Shown here piece after piece: positions 45,186-53,865 of a stretch of DNA of 64,000 nucleotides. The DNA is taken from contig NZ_MNAH01000002.1 of NCBI RefSeq assembly GCF_001976065.1, forward strand, positions 555,118-619,117, read 5' to 3'. The position numbers and the translations under genes were made by a program. Below the pieces are notes generated by a model. That model was not told where the DNA came from. It did not search any database and was given only the letters and a program-made list of their open reading frames with translations. Within the stretch, counting starts at the first letter, position 1, and each line of letters begins with the position of its first letter. The DNA comes from Pseudomonas putida. Lineage in GTDB: Bacteria; Pseudomonadota; Gammaproteobacteria; Pseudomonadales; Pseudomonadaceae.

Positions 45186-46380
45186 CGCACTGGACGGTCT
45201 CACCGTCCTCGATTTCACCCAGATCGCCGCAGGCCCTACGGCGACCATGCTGCTGGCCGACATGGGGGCGCGGGTGATCAAGGTCGAACCCCGCGAAGGA
45301 GAGTTGGGGCGCACCCTAGGGCCGGCCTGGGTGGGCGAAGACAGCGCGCTTTACCACGCTTTCAACCGTGGCAAGCAATGCATCGGCCTGGACCTAAAGC
45401 ATCCCGACAGCATCGAGGTCATCAAACGGCTGGTACTGCAAGCCGACGTGCTGATCGAAAGCATGCGCCCGGGCGTGATGACCCGGCTGGGCCTGGGTTA
45501 TGAAACCCTGGCCGCGCTCAAGCCTGACCTGATCTATTGCTCAATCTCGGCCTACGGCCAGGAAGGTCCCTATTCGGACCGGGCGGGTGTCGACGGGATT
45601 CTACAAGCGGATTCCGGACTGATGAGCCTGATTGGCACGCCAGGCTCGGCCCCCTGCAAAGTGCAGGCTCCAGTGGTGGACGTAGTCACCGGCTACATGG
45701 CCTGCATGGCCGTATTGGCCAAGCTACACGCCCGTCAGCACGATGGGCTGGGCGGCCATCTGGATGTCAGCCTTTTGAACTCGGCGCTGGCACTGCAACA
45801 GTCGTCCATCACCAGTTATCTGAGCGATGGTAAGTTGCCGACTCGCATCGGCAGCGGCGCACCCTACTCGGCTCCCAACGAAGCCTTCCAGACCGAGGAT
45901 GGATGGCTGATGGTTGCGGCCTACAACGGCAACCGCTGGCCGACATTGTGCAAGGTGCTGAACCACGAAGAATGGATTACCGACCCACGCTTCGTCAGCT
46001 CCGCGCAACGGGTCATCCACCGCGCCGAAATGTGCGCAGCACTGACGGACGTGTTCATGAGCAAGCCAACGGCTCATTGGCTGCAGGTATTGCATGAAGC
46101 GGACATTCTCTGCTCGAAGGTGGCCGACTACAGCGATCTGATGAAGCATCCGCAGCTCGCCAGCAATGGCATGCTGGTTGAGCTCAACCATCCTGTTCAT
46201 GGCGCCGTGCGCGTCCCGGGGTTTCCCATCAACAGCGTGCAGGCTGCGCAAACGCCCTATGCGCCAGCCCCGCAAAACGGTGAACATTCTCGCTCGGTGC
46301 TGCGCGACTTTGCGTTTTCCGAAGCGCAGATCGCCGCGCTGGAGGCATCGCAGGCGTTGCACTGTAGCGAACCCCTCTGA
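45175..46380 (+). CDS. Family III CoA transferase (CaiB/BaiF)
   Basis: These enzymes move CoA between carboxylic acids and probably activate the pathway substrate. The N-terminal motif VLDFTQIAAGPTATMLLADMG and VIKVEPREG are typical. The catalytic Asp is in APVVDVVTGYMA, and a GLGGHLDVSLLNSAL segment follows. The length is 401 aa. The ATG lies within the end of the thioesterase gene and follows a GAGGAG ribosome site. It is the last gene of the operon; a strong terminator follows 16 bp later. Confidence 0.9.
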   Translation: MLRNALDGLTVLDFTQIAAGPTATMLLADMGARVIKVEPREGELGRTLGPAWVGEDSALYHAFNRGKQCIGLDLKHPDSIEVIKRLVLQADVLIESMRPGVMTRLGLGYETLAALKPDLIYCSISAYGQEGPYSDRAGVDGILQADSGLMSLIGTPGSAPCKVQAPVVDVVTGYMACMAVLAKLHARQHDGLGGHLDVSLLNSALALQQSSITSYLSDGKLPTRIGSGAPYSAPNEAFQTEDGWLMVAAYNGNRWPTLCKVLNHEEWITDPRFVSSAQRVIHRAEMCAALTDVFMSKPTAHWLQVLHEADILCSKVADYSDLMKHPQLASNGMLVELNHPVHGAVRVPGFPINSVQAAQTPYAPAPQNGEHSRSVLRDFAFSEAQIAALEASQALHCSEPL

Positions 46381-46395
46381 TCGCCAGTGGCTAAA

Positions 46396-46446
46396 CCCCG
46401 GGCCCTTTCTTCGCGATGCGCTGAAAGGGCCCGGGGTTTTTCTTTT
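46396..46446 (+). terminator. Strong rho-independent terminator
   Basis: CCCCGGGCCCTTTC pairs perfectly with GAAAGGGCCCGGGG around a 13-nt loop, followed by TTTTTCTTTT. It closes the CoA-thioester operon. Confidence 0.95.
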
Positions 46447-46480
46447 CTGCAAAACACTCCGTTATTGAAACTCGCTGCAC

Positions 46481-46883
46481 ATGTCGCGGGCTTCTTCACG
46501 GTTTACGATGCATCATGGCCGACCGCCACAAGTACTGCTCGGAAAGCTGGGCCTGGATGGCCATGATCGCGGGATCCGCTTGATCAACTCAGTACTCGTC
46601 GAAGCAGGATTTCGGGTCACGATGCTGCCACTGTTTCAGAGCCCCACTGAATTGCTGGCGTCCAAGGACGGCGCCGGGCCGATCGACCTGATCGGGTTTT
46701 CCAGCCTGGCGGGCGTGCACAACGAAATACTCTACGGCCTGCTCGAATATCTGTGTCGGCGGCGCATCGACGTCCCCGTGGTGCTGGGCGGGATCATTGC
46801 GCAATCGGGACATCGCCTCACTCACCAAGCAGGGTGTCAGTGCCGTCTTCGGTCCAGGGGTCGATGTGCTGCCTAACAGTTGA
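46481..46883 (+). pseudogene. Frameshifted cobalamin-binding protein (mutase small-subunit type)
   Basis: The reading resembles the B12-binding domain of methylmalonyl- or isobutyryl-CoA mutases: VLLGKLGLDGHDRG (the DxHxxG motif whose His ligates cobalt), GFSSLAGVHNEI, then VVLGGII. After IAQ the frame is lost. Removing one base (T at about 46805) restores RDIASLTKQGVSAVFGPG and a natural stop at 46881-46883. A single-base insertion has thus probably inactivated the gene. No catalytic mutase subunit is visible nearby. The start is uncertain: ATG 46481 or 46508. A sequencing error at this base would make it an intact gene of about 130 aa. Confidence 0.75.
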
Positions 46884-46937
46884 TGAGCCTTGTCGAGCAA
46901 CAATCAGTTCAAGCCAGCGTACCGAATGCGGAAAGGT

Positions 46938-47441
46938 TCAACGACGCCGAAACAACGGCCGCGGCTCAATCACCGAACGCCCATACAGCACGCTCATACC
47001 AGCCAGTCCTTTAAGGGCATCTTCAGAGGATTTGTCTTCACGCACGGCAAAGCTGGTGAAACCGCACTGGCGCATGTGGCTGAGCTGATCGCGCAGCACA
47101 TCGCCGATTGCGCGCAACTCGCCCTCCCAGCCCAGCCTCGTGCGCAGCAGATACGCCTGGCTGTAGCCGCGTCCGTCGCGAAAGCTGGGGAAATCCAGGG
47201 CGATAAGCGGCAATACATCCAGCCACATTTCAAGGCTTTCCAAATCATCATCGGGGCCAAGCCAAACGCCATCCAGACTGATGGCCTGCAGCGTGCCCTT
47301 CTCCTGTCTCTGGCGCCAACGCGCGAGTGGCAGGATCAGCGGGCCGGCCGGGAGTTCGCCATCGATGTCGCGGATCAGGGTCCACTGGTCATCCAGAACA
47401 TGGCGAGCACCGCCTTCGCACAACATCAGCAAGTTGTTCAT
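46938..47441 (-). CDS. DUF934 protein, sulfite-reductase partner
   Basis: DUF934 proteins are found next to CysI in pseudomonads and are thought to support assimilatory sulfite reduction; their exact role is unknown to me. This 167-aa copy ends with the conserved RDQLSHMRQCGFTSFAVR segment followed by a tail rich in Arg. It is soluble and has no signal peptide. Its ATG overlaps the cysI stop (ATGA), so it is translated from the cysI message. Confidence 0.85.
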   Translation of the reverse strand: MNNLLMLCEGGARHVLDDQWTLIRDIDGELPAGPLILPLARWRQRQEKGTLQAISLDGVWLGPDDDLESLEMWLDVLPLIALDFPSFRDGRGYSQAYLLRTRLGWEGELRAIGDVLRDQLSHMRQCGFTSFAVREDKSSEDALKGLAGMSVLYGRSVIEPRPLFRRR

Positions 47442-49111
47442 GCCACGGCCTCCGCGTATTTTGGGTAAACCCGCTCCTTGAACGGCTCGATACCGATGCG
47501 GGAGAACGTATCGATGAAGTTTTCATCGACTTCGCGATAGTCGACGAAGGTGTCGACGATGCGCTCGATAACATCCGGTATTTGCTCGGCGCTGAACGAC
47601 GGACCGATCACTTTGCCCAATGCCGCCGCTTTGCCCTGCGCGCCACCCAGGGTGATCTGGTACCACTCCATGCCGTTTTTATCGACCCCAAGGATGCCTA
47701 TATTGCCGATGTGGTGATGACCGCAAGCATTTATGCAGCCAGAAATGTTCAAGCTGAAATCACCCAGGTCATGCAGGAAGTCCAGGTCATTGAACCGCGC
47801 CTGGATCGCAGCGGTAATGGGTAGCGAGCGAGCATTGGCTAAGGCGCAAAAATCGCCACCGGGGCAGGCAATGATGTCAGTCAACAAGCCAGCATTGGCC
47901 ACCCCCAGACCGTGATCGCAGGCCAGCATCCACAAAGCGAACAAATCGCTTTTGCGCACGTCCGGTAAAATCAGGTTCTGCTCATGAGCGATACGTATCT
48001 CACCGAAACCGAAAAGCTCCGACCAGCCAGCTACCGCCTCCATCTGTACTGCCGTCAAGTCACCAGGCGGAGTATCCGCCCCGGGTTTTGTCGACAGTAC
48101 GACACTCACGTAGCCAGGGACTTTATGCGCCTGGGTATTACGCGAGACCCAGCGTGCAAAGTTAGGAAAAGCCATCAGCTCACTGCCAAAACTCAGCGTG
48201 GTATCACTCAGGGATTGATACGCCGGCGCGACAAAAGCACGGGCAACACGCTGGTATTCGACTTCAGTCAGTTGCGCCGGACCATCTTTGATTTGCTGCC
48301 ATTCCTGTTCGACTTCAGCAGCGAAAGCTTCGATGCTCAGCGACTTGACCAGGATCTTGATTCGGGCCTTGTACTTGTTGTCACGCCGTCCGTGGCGGTT
48401 GTAGACCCGCAGCACCGCTTCGACATAAGACAGCAAATGCTCCCAGGGCAGGTCTTCCCGAATCTGCTGCGACAAGATCGGAGTTCGTCCCAATCCACCG
48501 CCGACCATTACTCGCAAGCGCATATGGCCTGCTTCGTCGGCATACAGGTACAGGCCGATGTCGTGCATCATGATCGCCGCGCGATCCTGTTTTGCAGAAC
48601 AGATGGCAATCTTAAATTTGCGCGGCAGATACAGAAACTCCGGGTTAATCGTTGACCACTGGCGCAGGATTTCTGCCAATGGTCGAGGATCCATCAATTC
48701 ATCGGCCGCGACGCCGGCAAAGGCTTCGGTGGTGATATTGCGCACACAATTTCCCGAGGTCTGGATCGCATGCATGTCCACTTGTGCCAGGTGCTGCAGA
48801 ATCTCGGGTACCTGATGCAGCTCGATCCAGTTGTACTGCAGGTTTTGCCGGGTGGTGAAATGCCCGTAGCCGCGATCATAGTCGCGAGCGATTCGCGCCA
48901 GGGTGCGCAACTGCCGCGCCGACAGAGTGCCGTAGGGAATTGCGACCCGCAGCATATAGGCATGCTTCTGCATATACAGACCGTTCTGCAGACGCAGCGG
49001 CAGAAACTCTTCTTCGCTCAACTCGCCCGCCTGATAGCGTTCGACCTGATCGCGAAATTGCTCTACGCGCTCCAGCACCAGTGCACGGTCGTAGTCGTCG
49101 TATTGATACAT
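47438..49111 (-). CDS. cysI: Sulfite reductase hemoprotein subunit
   Basis: CysI reduces sulfite to sulfide at a siroheme-4Fe4S centre in cysteine synthesis. Both nitrite/sulfite reductase half domains are present. The cluster ligands are visible as CPGGDFC and, about 40 residues later, SGCINACGHHH, and the siroheme/substrate region includes TTRQNLQ and SGNCVRN. The length is 557 aa from ATG 49111, which has a GAGGACC ribosome site; an upstream extension to 49180 lacks family residues. The DUF934 gene follows in an overlapping arrangement. CysB-type control is expected from known biology but not read from the sequence. Confidence 0.94.
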   Translation of the reverse strand: MYQYDDYDRALVLERVEQFRDQVERYQAGELSEEEFLPLRLQNGLYMQKHAYMLRVAIPYGTLSARQLRTLARIARDYDRGYGHFTTRQNLQYNWIELHQVPEILQHLAQVDMHAIQTSGNCVRNITTEAFAGVAADELMDPRPLAEILRQWSTINPEFLYLPRKFKIAICSAKQDRAAIMMHDIGLYLYADEAGHMRLRVMVGGGLGRTPILSQQIREDLPWEHLLSYVEAVLRVYNRHGRRDNKYKARIKILVKSLSIEAFAAEVEQEWQQIKDGPAQLTEVEYQRVARAFVAPAYQSLSDTTLSFGSELMAFPNFARWVSRNTQAHKVPGYVSVVLSTKPGADTPPGDLTAVQMEAVAGWSELFGFGEIRIAHEQNLILPDVRKSDLFALWMLACDHGLGVANAGLLTDIIACPGGDFCALANARSLPITAAIQARFNDLDFLHDLGDFSLNISGCINACGHHHIGNIGILGVDKNGMEWYQITLGGAQGKAAALGKVIGPSFSAEQIPDVIERIVDTFVDYREVDENFIDTFSRIGIEPFKERVYPKYAEAVA

Positions 49112-49598
49112 GCTCGGGTCCTCATCAGTGTTTGCCCTCTCACACGGGGCAACTTCGATGGGGTCAATATGCGCTTGCACTGATATTCATTACAGAATCA
49201 GGTCACGCATAAAAAACCGGATCAGATCTGGTGCAATCCATCCGGCACTCGTGGCATAACTGATATTGTTTTTTTTACAGCTTGGCGCGTCTGTTCTGAC
49301 GTGGAGCAACCGCCACATCCCCCACCAATACTCAAATCAATATGTGATGGCTTTTAATTGCTTATCTGATCCCTTCAATGAACCGTGCACTCCCGTAGAT
49401 GTACGAAAATTCGTAATCCCCGGCCGTCCAGGCGGTGATGAGTTCGTGGTGTCCTGCGTTGAAAACCGAGCCAGTACACGGTAAAGGATGTGCATTTTTA
49501 CGGACGGTATCCGCACTTTTTCGGGCTAGCGAGCGAGCCCGCCTTGCGACAAGAATGCGGCATCGAATGCCCGATCACTCTTTTTATGCCCTTCGAGT
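49112..49598. other. Intergenic region between cysI and an MFS gene
   Basis: These 487 bp separate divergent genes, so they must hold both promoters. The longest frames are short and show no recognisable protein. No clear operator or hairpin stands out apart from A/T-rich patches near 49265 and 49340. Confidence 0.5.
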
Positions 49599-50831
49599 AT
49601 GTCAGTGACAGACCCGCACCCAAAACCAACAGTCGCTGTTTCCGTTTTATTGGCCATCGCACAGATTATGGTCTGGGGCGGTTCATTCTTTTTAATGGCG
49701 ATGCTGGCAGGGCCGGTGGTCAAGGACACGGGCTGGTCGCAGCAATGGGTGTACGGTTCACTTTCGCTAGGGATTCTGATCTCAGGGCTGCTGGCGCCGA
49801 TGGTCGGCCGCGGGGTCGCCAGGGCCGGTGGTCGACTGATCCTCGCAAGTAGTGGCCTCATCATCGCGCTGGGCCTGGTCTTGCTCGCCAGCGCACCCAA
49901 CCTGCCCTGTTTTGTTCTCGCCTGGGTGGTGATCGGTGTCGGAATGGCTGTCGGACTCTACGACCCTTTGTTTGCCGCTCTGGGACAACTCTATGGAGAC
50001 AACGCTCGCAGCGCGATCACCCGGATCACGCTGATTTCGGGGTTCTGTACCACCATAGTCTGGCCGCTGATTGCCATCCTCATCGAGCGCTTCGGCTGGC
50101 GTGAAACCTGTTTGGTGTACAGCACCGGACTTGCGCTGCTGGTACTACCGATCTACCTGTTTGTGTTTCCCAAACACGTCCCCGCAACACAAACAACAAC
50201 GGCTCACCCAGGCATCGAACAAGCTTTATCGAACGTGGCGCAAGAAAGGATGTTCAAGCTACTGACAGCAGGCTTCATCCTGGCCTCCGTGATCATGACC
50301 GCGATTTCGGTCCAACTGATCGCCGTGCTACAAGCGCAAGGCATCTCGCTCGCAGCAGCCCTGGGTATTGCCGCACTGCTCGGCCCCAGCCAAGTGGGTG
50401 CCCGCGCCATCGATATATTCATCGGCAGGCAAACTCACCCGATCTGGAGCGCGTTAGGTTCTTCGGTTCTCGTCGCGCTTGGTCTGGTGTGCGTGATCAT
50501 GTCACCCCCGATGGCAGCTTTGGGCATCGTGCTTTACGGCGCTGGTAGTGGCATTCGTTCCATCGTTCGCGGCACCTTGCCCCTAGCGCTGTTCGGTACA
50601 CGTACCTACCCGATCATACTGGGCCGAATTGCTCGCCCCACATTGATTGCGCAAGCATTGACACCTTTGGCTGGGGGGTACTTGCAGGAGCGATACGGCG
50701 CAACGGTGACCATGATGGTCCTCGGTGGCCTCGCGCTAATCAATGTCGTTCTCGTGCAAATGTTGTTGATTGAGGTTCGCAAAGCGCCCAAGCCGAACGA
50801 AACCAGCGCTGCAAATACAGCGCCTGATTGA
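49599..50831 (+). CDS. MFS transporter, monocarboxylate-like
   Basis: This 410-aa membrane carrier has about 12 hydrophobic helices. Motifs ISGLLAPMVGRGVARAGGR (loop 2-3, variant) and TLISGFCTTIVWPLIAILIE then GWRETCLVY resemble bacterial MCT/OFA-type MFS carriers for small carboxylates. The ribosome site before the ATG is weak. It converges on an SDR gene, with a 7-bp perfect hairpin between them. The substrate is unknown. Confidence 0.8.
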   Translation: MSVTDPHPKPTVAVSVLLAIAQIMVWGGSFFLMAMLAGPVVKDTGWSQQWVYGSLSLGILISGLLAPMVGRGVARAGGRLILASSGLIIALGLVLLASAPNLPCFVLAWVVIGVGMAVGLYDPLFAALGQLYGDNARSAITRITLISGFCTTIVWPLIAILIERFGWRETCLVYSTGLALLVLPIYLFVFPKHVPATQTTTAHPGIEQALSNVAQERMFKLLTAGFILASVIMTAISVQLIAVLQAQGISLAAALGIAALLGPSQVGARAIDIFIGRQTHPIWSALGSSVLVALGLVCVIMSPPMAALGIVLYGAGSGIRSIVRGTLPLALFGTRTYPIILGRIARPTLIAQALTPLAGGYLQERYGATVTMMVLGGLALINVVLVQMLLIEVRKAPKPNETSAANTAPD

Positions 50832-50848
50832 CGGGGGACGTGGTCCGA

Positions 50849-50871
50849 GGGGTTGTCAACTTCGCAACCCC
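50849..50871. terminator. Hairpin between convergent genes
   Basis: GGGGTTG and CAACCCC form a perfect 7-bp stem with a 9-nt loop, without a U tract. Its position between convergent genes suggests a weak terminator for both. Confidence 0.45.
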
Positions 50872-50917
50872 ATGAACCTTGATGAACCACTCTTGGGAAG
50901 CGCGATCATCATCCCAC

Positions 50918-51673
50918 TTATATCGCTTGGCCTCCGGACACTTCAATCCGCTGAGCGTTGACCCAGCGATTGTCCTCAGACAACAGACTCGCGATCATCG
51001 GTCCAATATCGTCCGGTAGCCCGGTGCGGCCGAGCGCGGTCATATCCGCGAACAATTTGTTGACCTCAGAATTGTCGCGGACGGCGCCGCCGCCAAAGTC
51101 AGTTTCGATTGCGCCCGGCGCCACTGTGTTGACCGCGATACCACGGCCACCCAACTCCTTGGCCATGTACACCGAAAGTACCTCGACCGCCCCCTTGACG
51201 GCTGCATAAGCGGCATAGCCTGGAAAGGAAATCCGCGTCAACCCGGAGGATAGGTTAATGATACGGCCGCCATTGGCGATCAATGGCAGCAGCGTCTGAG
51301 TCAAAAAGAAAACACCCTTGAAATGGACGTTGACCAGCCCGTCGAACTGCTCCTCACTGGTCTGTTCGATCAGAGCATAATCACCGTGACCAGCGTTATT
51401 CACCAGATGATCGAATGTTTCGCGCTGCCAGATCTCGCGTAATGCCTTCTGAAGCTGCTCAGCGAATGGCGCGAAACCAGCAATTTTTCCTGTATCGAGT
51501 TGCAAGGCGATCGCCTTGCGCCCCAAGGCCTTGATTTCTGCGACGACAGCCTCAGCGTCTTCACCACGGCTCTGATAAGTAACAATGACGTCACTGCCGT
51601 GGCGAGCGATGCTCAGTGCAGTGTTTCGGCCGAGCCCCCGGCTTGCACCGGTAACAATGGCAATCTTGGTCAT
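50918..51673 (-). CDS. Short-chain dehydrogenase/reductase
   Basis: This SDR has TGASRGLG at residues 8-15, NNAGHGD, catalytic Ser in INLSSGLT, and the active-site Tyr/Lys in YAAYAAVKGA. The Arg-containing YQSRGED after strand 2 suggests NADPH preference. The length is 251 aa. The ATG follows a GAGGAT ribosome site and lies 32 bp after a truncated catC-like frame, so both were likely one transcription unit. The role is not determined. Confidence 0.88.
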   Translation of the reverse strand: MTKIAIVTGASRGLGRNTALSIARHGSDVIVTYQSRGEDAEAVVAEIKALGRKAIALQLDTGKIAGFAPFAEQLQKALREIWQRETFDHLVNNAGHGDYALIEQTSEEQFDGLVNVHFKGVFFLTQTLLPLIANGGRIINLSSGLTRISFPGYAAYAAVKGAVEVLSVYMAKELGGRGIAVNTVAPGAIETDFGGGAVRDNSEVNKLFADMTALGRTGLPDDIGPMIASLLSEDNRWVNAQRIEVSGGQAI

Positions 51674-51705
51674 GATGGATCCTCATCGTGCTACCACTTC
51701 CCTTG

Positions 51706-51813
51706 CTACTGCGGGCGCTGGGCCAAGGCCATCTCATCGGCCTTGAGCTGGGCGGCGCGTTCTGGGTTCATGTCGACTGGCAAACTCACGGTCATTTTCA
51801 CATGGAACAGCAT
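51706..51813 (-). pseudogene. Truncated muconolactone isomerase (catC-like)
   Basis: The frame keeps a strong ribosome site (TGAGGAGAG) and the first 34 or so residues of a muconolactone Delta-isomerase (MLFHVKMTVSLPVDMN then AQLKADEMALAQR), then ends at TAG. The rest of the roughly 95-aa protein, including the LWR and PLFPYM segments, is absent. It is a 5' remnant that still leads the SDR gene, possibly kept because its ribosome site or promoter drives that gene. Confidence 0.75.
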
Positions 51814-51886
51814 GATGCTCTCCTCAGGTTTGATGAACGGTAGGTCTCTAGCTGCTTTCTCCATTTAGAACGATATTTGACTCGCA

Positions 51887-52270
51887 CTAGCGCTGGTCAT
51901 CAAGCGAACGCACGACCGCGTCGCACGACATCAGTCGATGGGTGTCCCCCAGTTCTTGCGCATGTTGCTGGCCCCAATCCTGAAGCGACGAAATCAGCGG
52001 TTGAAGACTCAATCCCAATGGCGTCAATGAGTAATCGACGCGTTGCGGCTCTTCAAGAGAAGTTTTTCGCGAAACAATACCGTGTTCTTCTAGCGCCTTG
52101 AGCTGCTGAATCAGGACTTTCTGCGAGATGCCGGTAATTTGAGCCTCTATCTCGCACGTTCGCTTGGGACCCTCCAGCAATACATGGATGATGACTGCTT
52201 TCCAGCGTCCTGAAATGATTCCAAGGGTTCGTTCGATGGGTAGCCGGGGAAGCAATTTTGTAAGGGTCAT
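51887..52270 (-). CDS. HxlR-family transcriptional regulator
   Basis: This 127-aa winged-helix regulator has the family pattern ISGRWKAVIIHVLLEGPKR, then ITGISQKVLIQQLKALEEHGIV and the beta-wing VDYSLTPLG. HxlR proteins often sense aldehydes or quinones and control a divergent oxidoreductase. It is divergent from an Old Yellow Enzyme gene with a 93-bp gap, which fits that pattern. No conserved redox Cys is near the N-terminus; one Cys lies in RTCEIEAQ and another near the end. Confidence 0.9.
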   Translation of the reverse strand: MTLTKLLPRLPIERTLGIISGRWKAVIIHVLLEGPKRTCEIEAQITGISQKVLIQQLKALEEHGIVSRKTSLEEPQRVDYSLTPLGLSLQPLISSLQDWGQQHAQELGDTHRLMSCDAVVRSLDDQR

Positions 52271-52363
52271 AGGGCGATTTAATCTTGCATACCAAAGGGT
52301 GTGTAGATAGGAGAATAAGCGCTGACTAATCTGGTTCTCCAGTCCACTTTGGAGATAATTCAG
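52271..52363. promoter_or_regulatory. Divergent promoter of hxlR-type and OYE genes
   Basis: The 93-bp gap must hold both promoters and the probable HxlR operator. No long perfect repeat was found. TTGGAGATAATTC immediately before the OYE start serves as ribosome site. Confidence 0.45.
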
Positions 52364-53491
52364 ATGTCCTCCTTGTTCAAGGTTTATGCACTAGGTACCC
52401 GCAAACTGAAAAACCGCGTCGTCATGGCCCCGATGACCAGATCGCGCACCTCCAGCGGAGACGTCCCCAATGCGCTGATGGCGGACTATTATGCGCAACG
52501 AGCGAGCGCTGGCCTGATCATTACGGAAGCTACCGATGTCTCGGCGTTTAGCAAGGGCTATGCTTGCACTCCTGGCATTTATACAGCGGAGCAGACCCAA
52601 GGTTGGCGCCTGGTTACCGACCGAGTCCACCTGCGCGGCGGAACGATTTTTCTGCAAATCTGGCATGTCGGCAGAATGGCCCATCACACAATGCTACCTA
52701 ACGGAGAGGCACCACGTGGTGCGACCGATGAGAGGGCAGCACAATCCGAAGTATTTATCTACGACAGTACCGGCAAGGCGGTTTTCGTTCCCGCGGATAC
52801 TCCGCGCAAGATTGAGACCGACGAGGTCGCAGGCCTGCTCGATGAGTTCACCCTCGCCTTCAGGAACGCAAAGGCTGCCGAGTTTGATGGAGTGGAAATT
52901 CACGGGGCCAATGGTTATCTCTTCGATCAGTTCATGAACTCGACCCTTAACACGCGCACTGATGAGTTCGGGGGGCAGACACCGCAAACACGCACGCGTC
53001 TGCTGCTGGATGTGGTCGATATAGCGATTCGGGAACTAGGGGCCGGCAAGGTCGGCGTTCGCGTCTCCCCCTTCGGAAAATTCAATAGCATGCCGTCTGA
53101 TCCATTCGTTGAAGAAACATTGCTGTACCTGTGCAGCGAGTTGAATCGCCGTGAGATTGCCTATCTGCATGTCGTTTACCAACCGCTACCTGCGGGCAAC
53201 ACGGTGGACAGTGAGTTTAACGAAATCAATCTCAGTGACGACTTGGTGCGCGAGGTGCGCGAAGCCTTTCAGGGAACATTGATCTGGTGTGGAGGATTTG
53301 ATAAACACGCGGCTCAGGCGGCATTGGATGACGGCTGGGCAGACCTGATAGCTTTCGGCAGACCTTTCATTGCCAATCCTGATTTGGTGGATCGCATGTC
53401 AAACAATTGGCCGCTCGCTGAAGCTCATCATGGCACCTTCTATACACGCGACGGTGAGAAGGGCTATACCGACTTTCCATATTTCGAATAA
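52364..53491 (+). CDS. Old Yellow Enzyme-family alkene reductase
   Basis: This FMN-dependent ene-reductase resembles NemA/XenB and reduces activated C=C bonds or nitro-esters using NAD(P)H. Motifs are KNRVVMAPMTRSR, FLQIWHVGRMAH, the substrate-binding HGANGYLFDQF (His/Asn pair), TRTDEFGGQTPQTR and the C-terminal FMN-phosphate region AFGRPFIANPDL. The start ATG at 52364 has a GGAG site upstream; an in-frame ATG five codons earlier is less well placed. The length is 375 aa. The divergent HxlR regulator suggests induction by an electrophile. Confidence 0.92.
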   Translation: MSSLFKVYALGTRKLKNRVVMAPMTRSRTSSGDVPNALMADYYAQRASAGLIITEATDVSAFSKGYACTPGIYTAEQTQGWRLVTDRVHLRGGTIFLQIWHVGRMAHHTMLPNGEAPRGATDERAAQSEVFIYDSTGKAVFVPADTPRKIETDEVAGLLDEFTLAFRNAKAAEFDGVEIHGANGYLFDQFMNSTLNTRTDEFGGQTPQTRTRLLLDVVDIAIRELGAGKVGVRVSPFGKFNSMPSDPFVEETLLYLCSELNRREIAYLHVVYQPLPAGNTVDSEFNEINLSDDLVREVREAFQGTLIWCGGFDKHAAQAALDDGWADLIAFGRPFIANPDLVDRMSNNWPLAEAHHGTFYTRDGEKGYTDFPYFE

Positions 53492-53865
53492 GTCGTTACG
53501 CGTCCACCAAATCACACCTTGCATGAATAACCGAGCAATCTCTCAGCCAATGAACGTCGCAGCAAGACAATGAAGACCAAAAGCGGTTTCACCCATTCTG
53601 GGTTCAGGGTGAACAAACATTGAATACTTTCAATGCTGGGATTTTTTTGGATTGATTGCGCAGGCAGAGACCACAGCTTTCGCATCCCCCGGTGAATCTA
53701 GGGAGCTTGGGCAAGGTAACGAGCAAAGTTATAAATCACTGCTTTGGTTCAGTCGGTGTTAGATCACAGAGAAGAAGGTTTAAACCTTATCCAGGACGGG
53801 ACAGGTTGAATAAAAAAGGCGGGAGTTGCCTCCCGCTTTTTTTTGTGGAAATGAACATCACTCGA
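53492..53865. other. Intergenic region with two hairpins
   Basis: These 374 bp lie between convergent genes and hold no recognisable gene. CATTGAA-TACT-TTCAATG (53618-53635) followed by a T7 run (53642-53648) looks like a terminator for the OYE gene. A second terminator at 53812-53844 serves the MFS gene. Confidence 0.55.
53812..53844. terminator. Rho-independent terminator
   Basis: GCGGGAG and CTCCCGC form a perfect stem with a 4-nt TTGC loop, flanked by A6 on the left and T8 on the right, so it works in both directions. It lies about 20 bp after the MFS stop on the minus strand. Confidence 0.9.
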
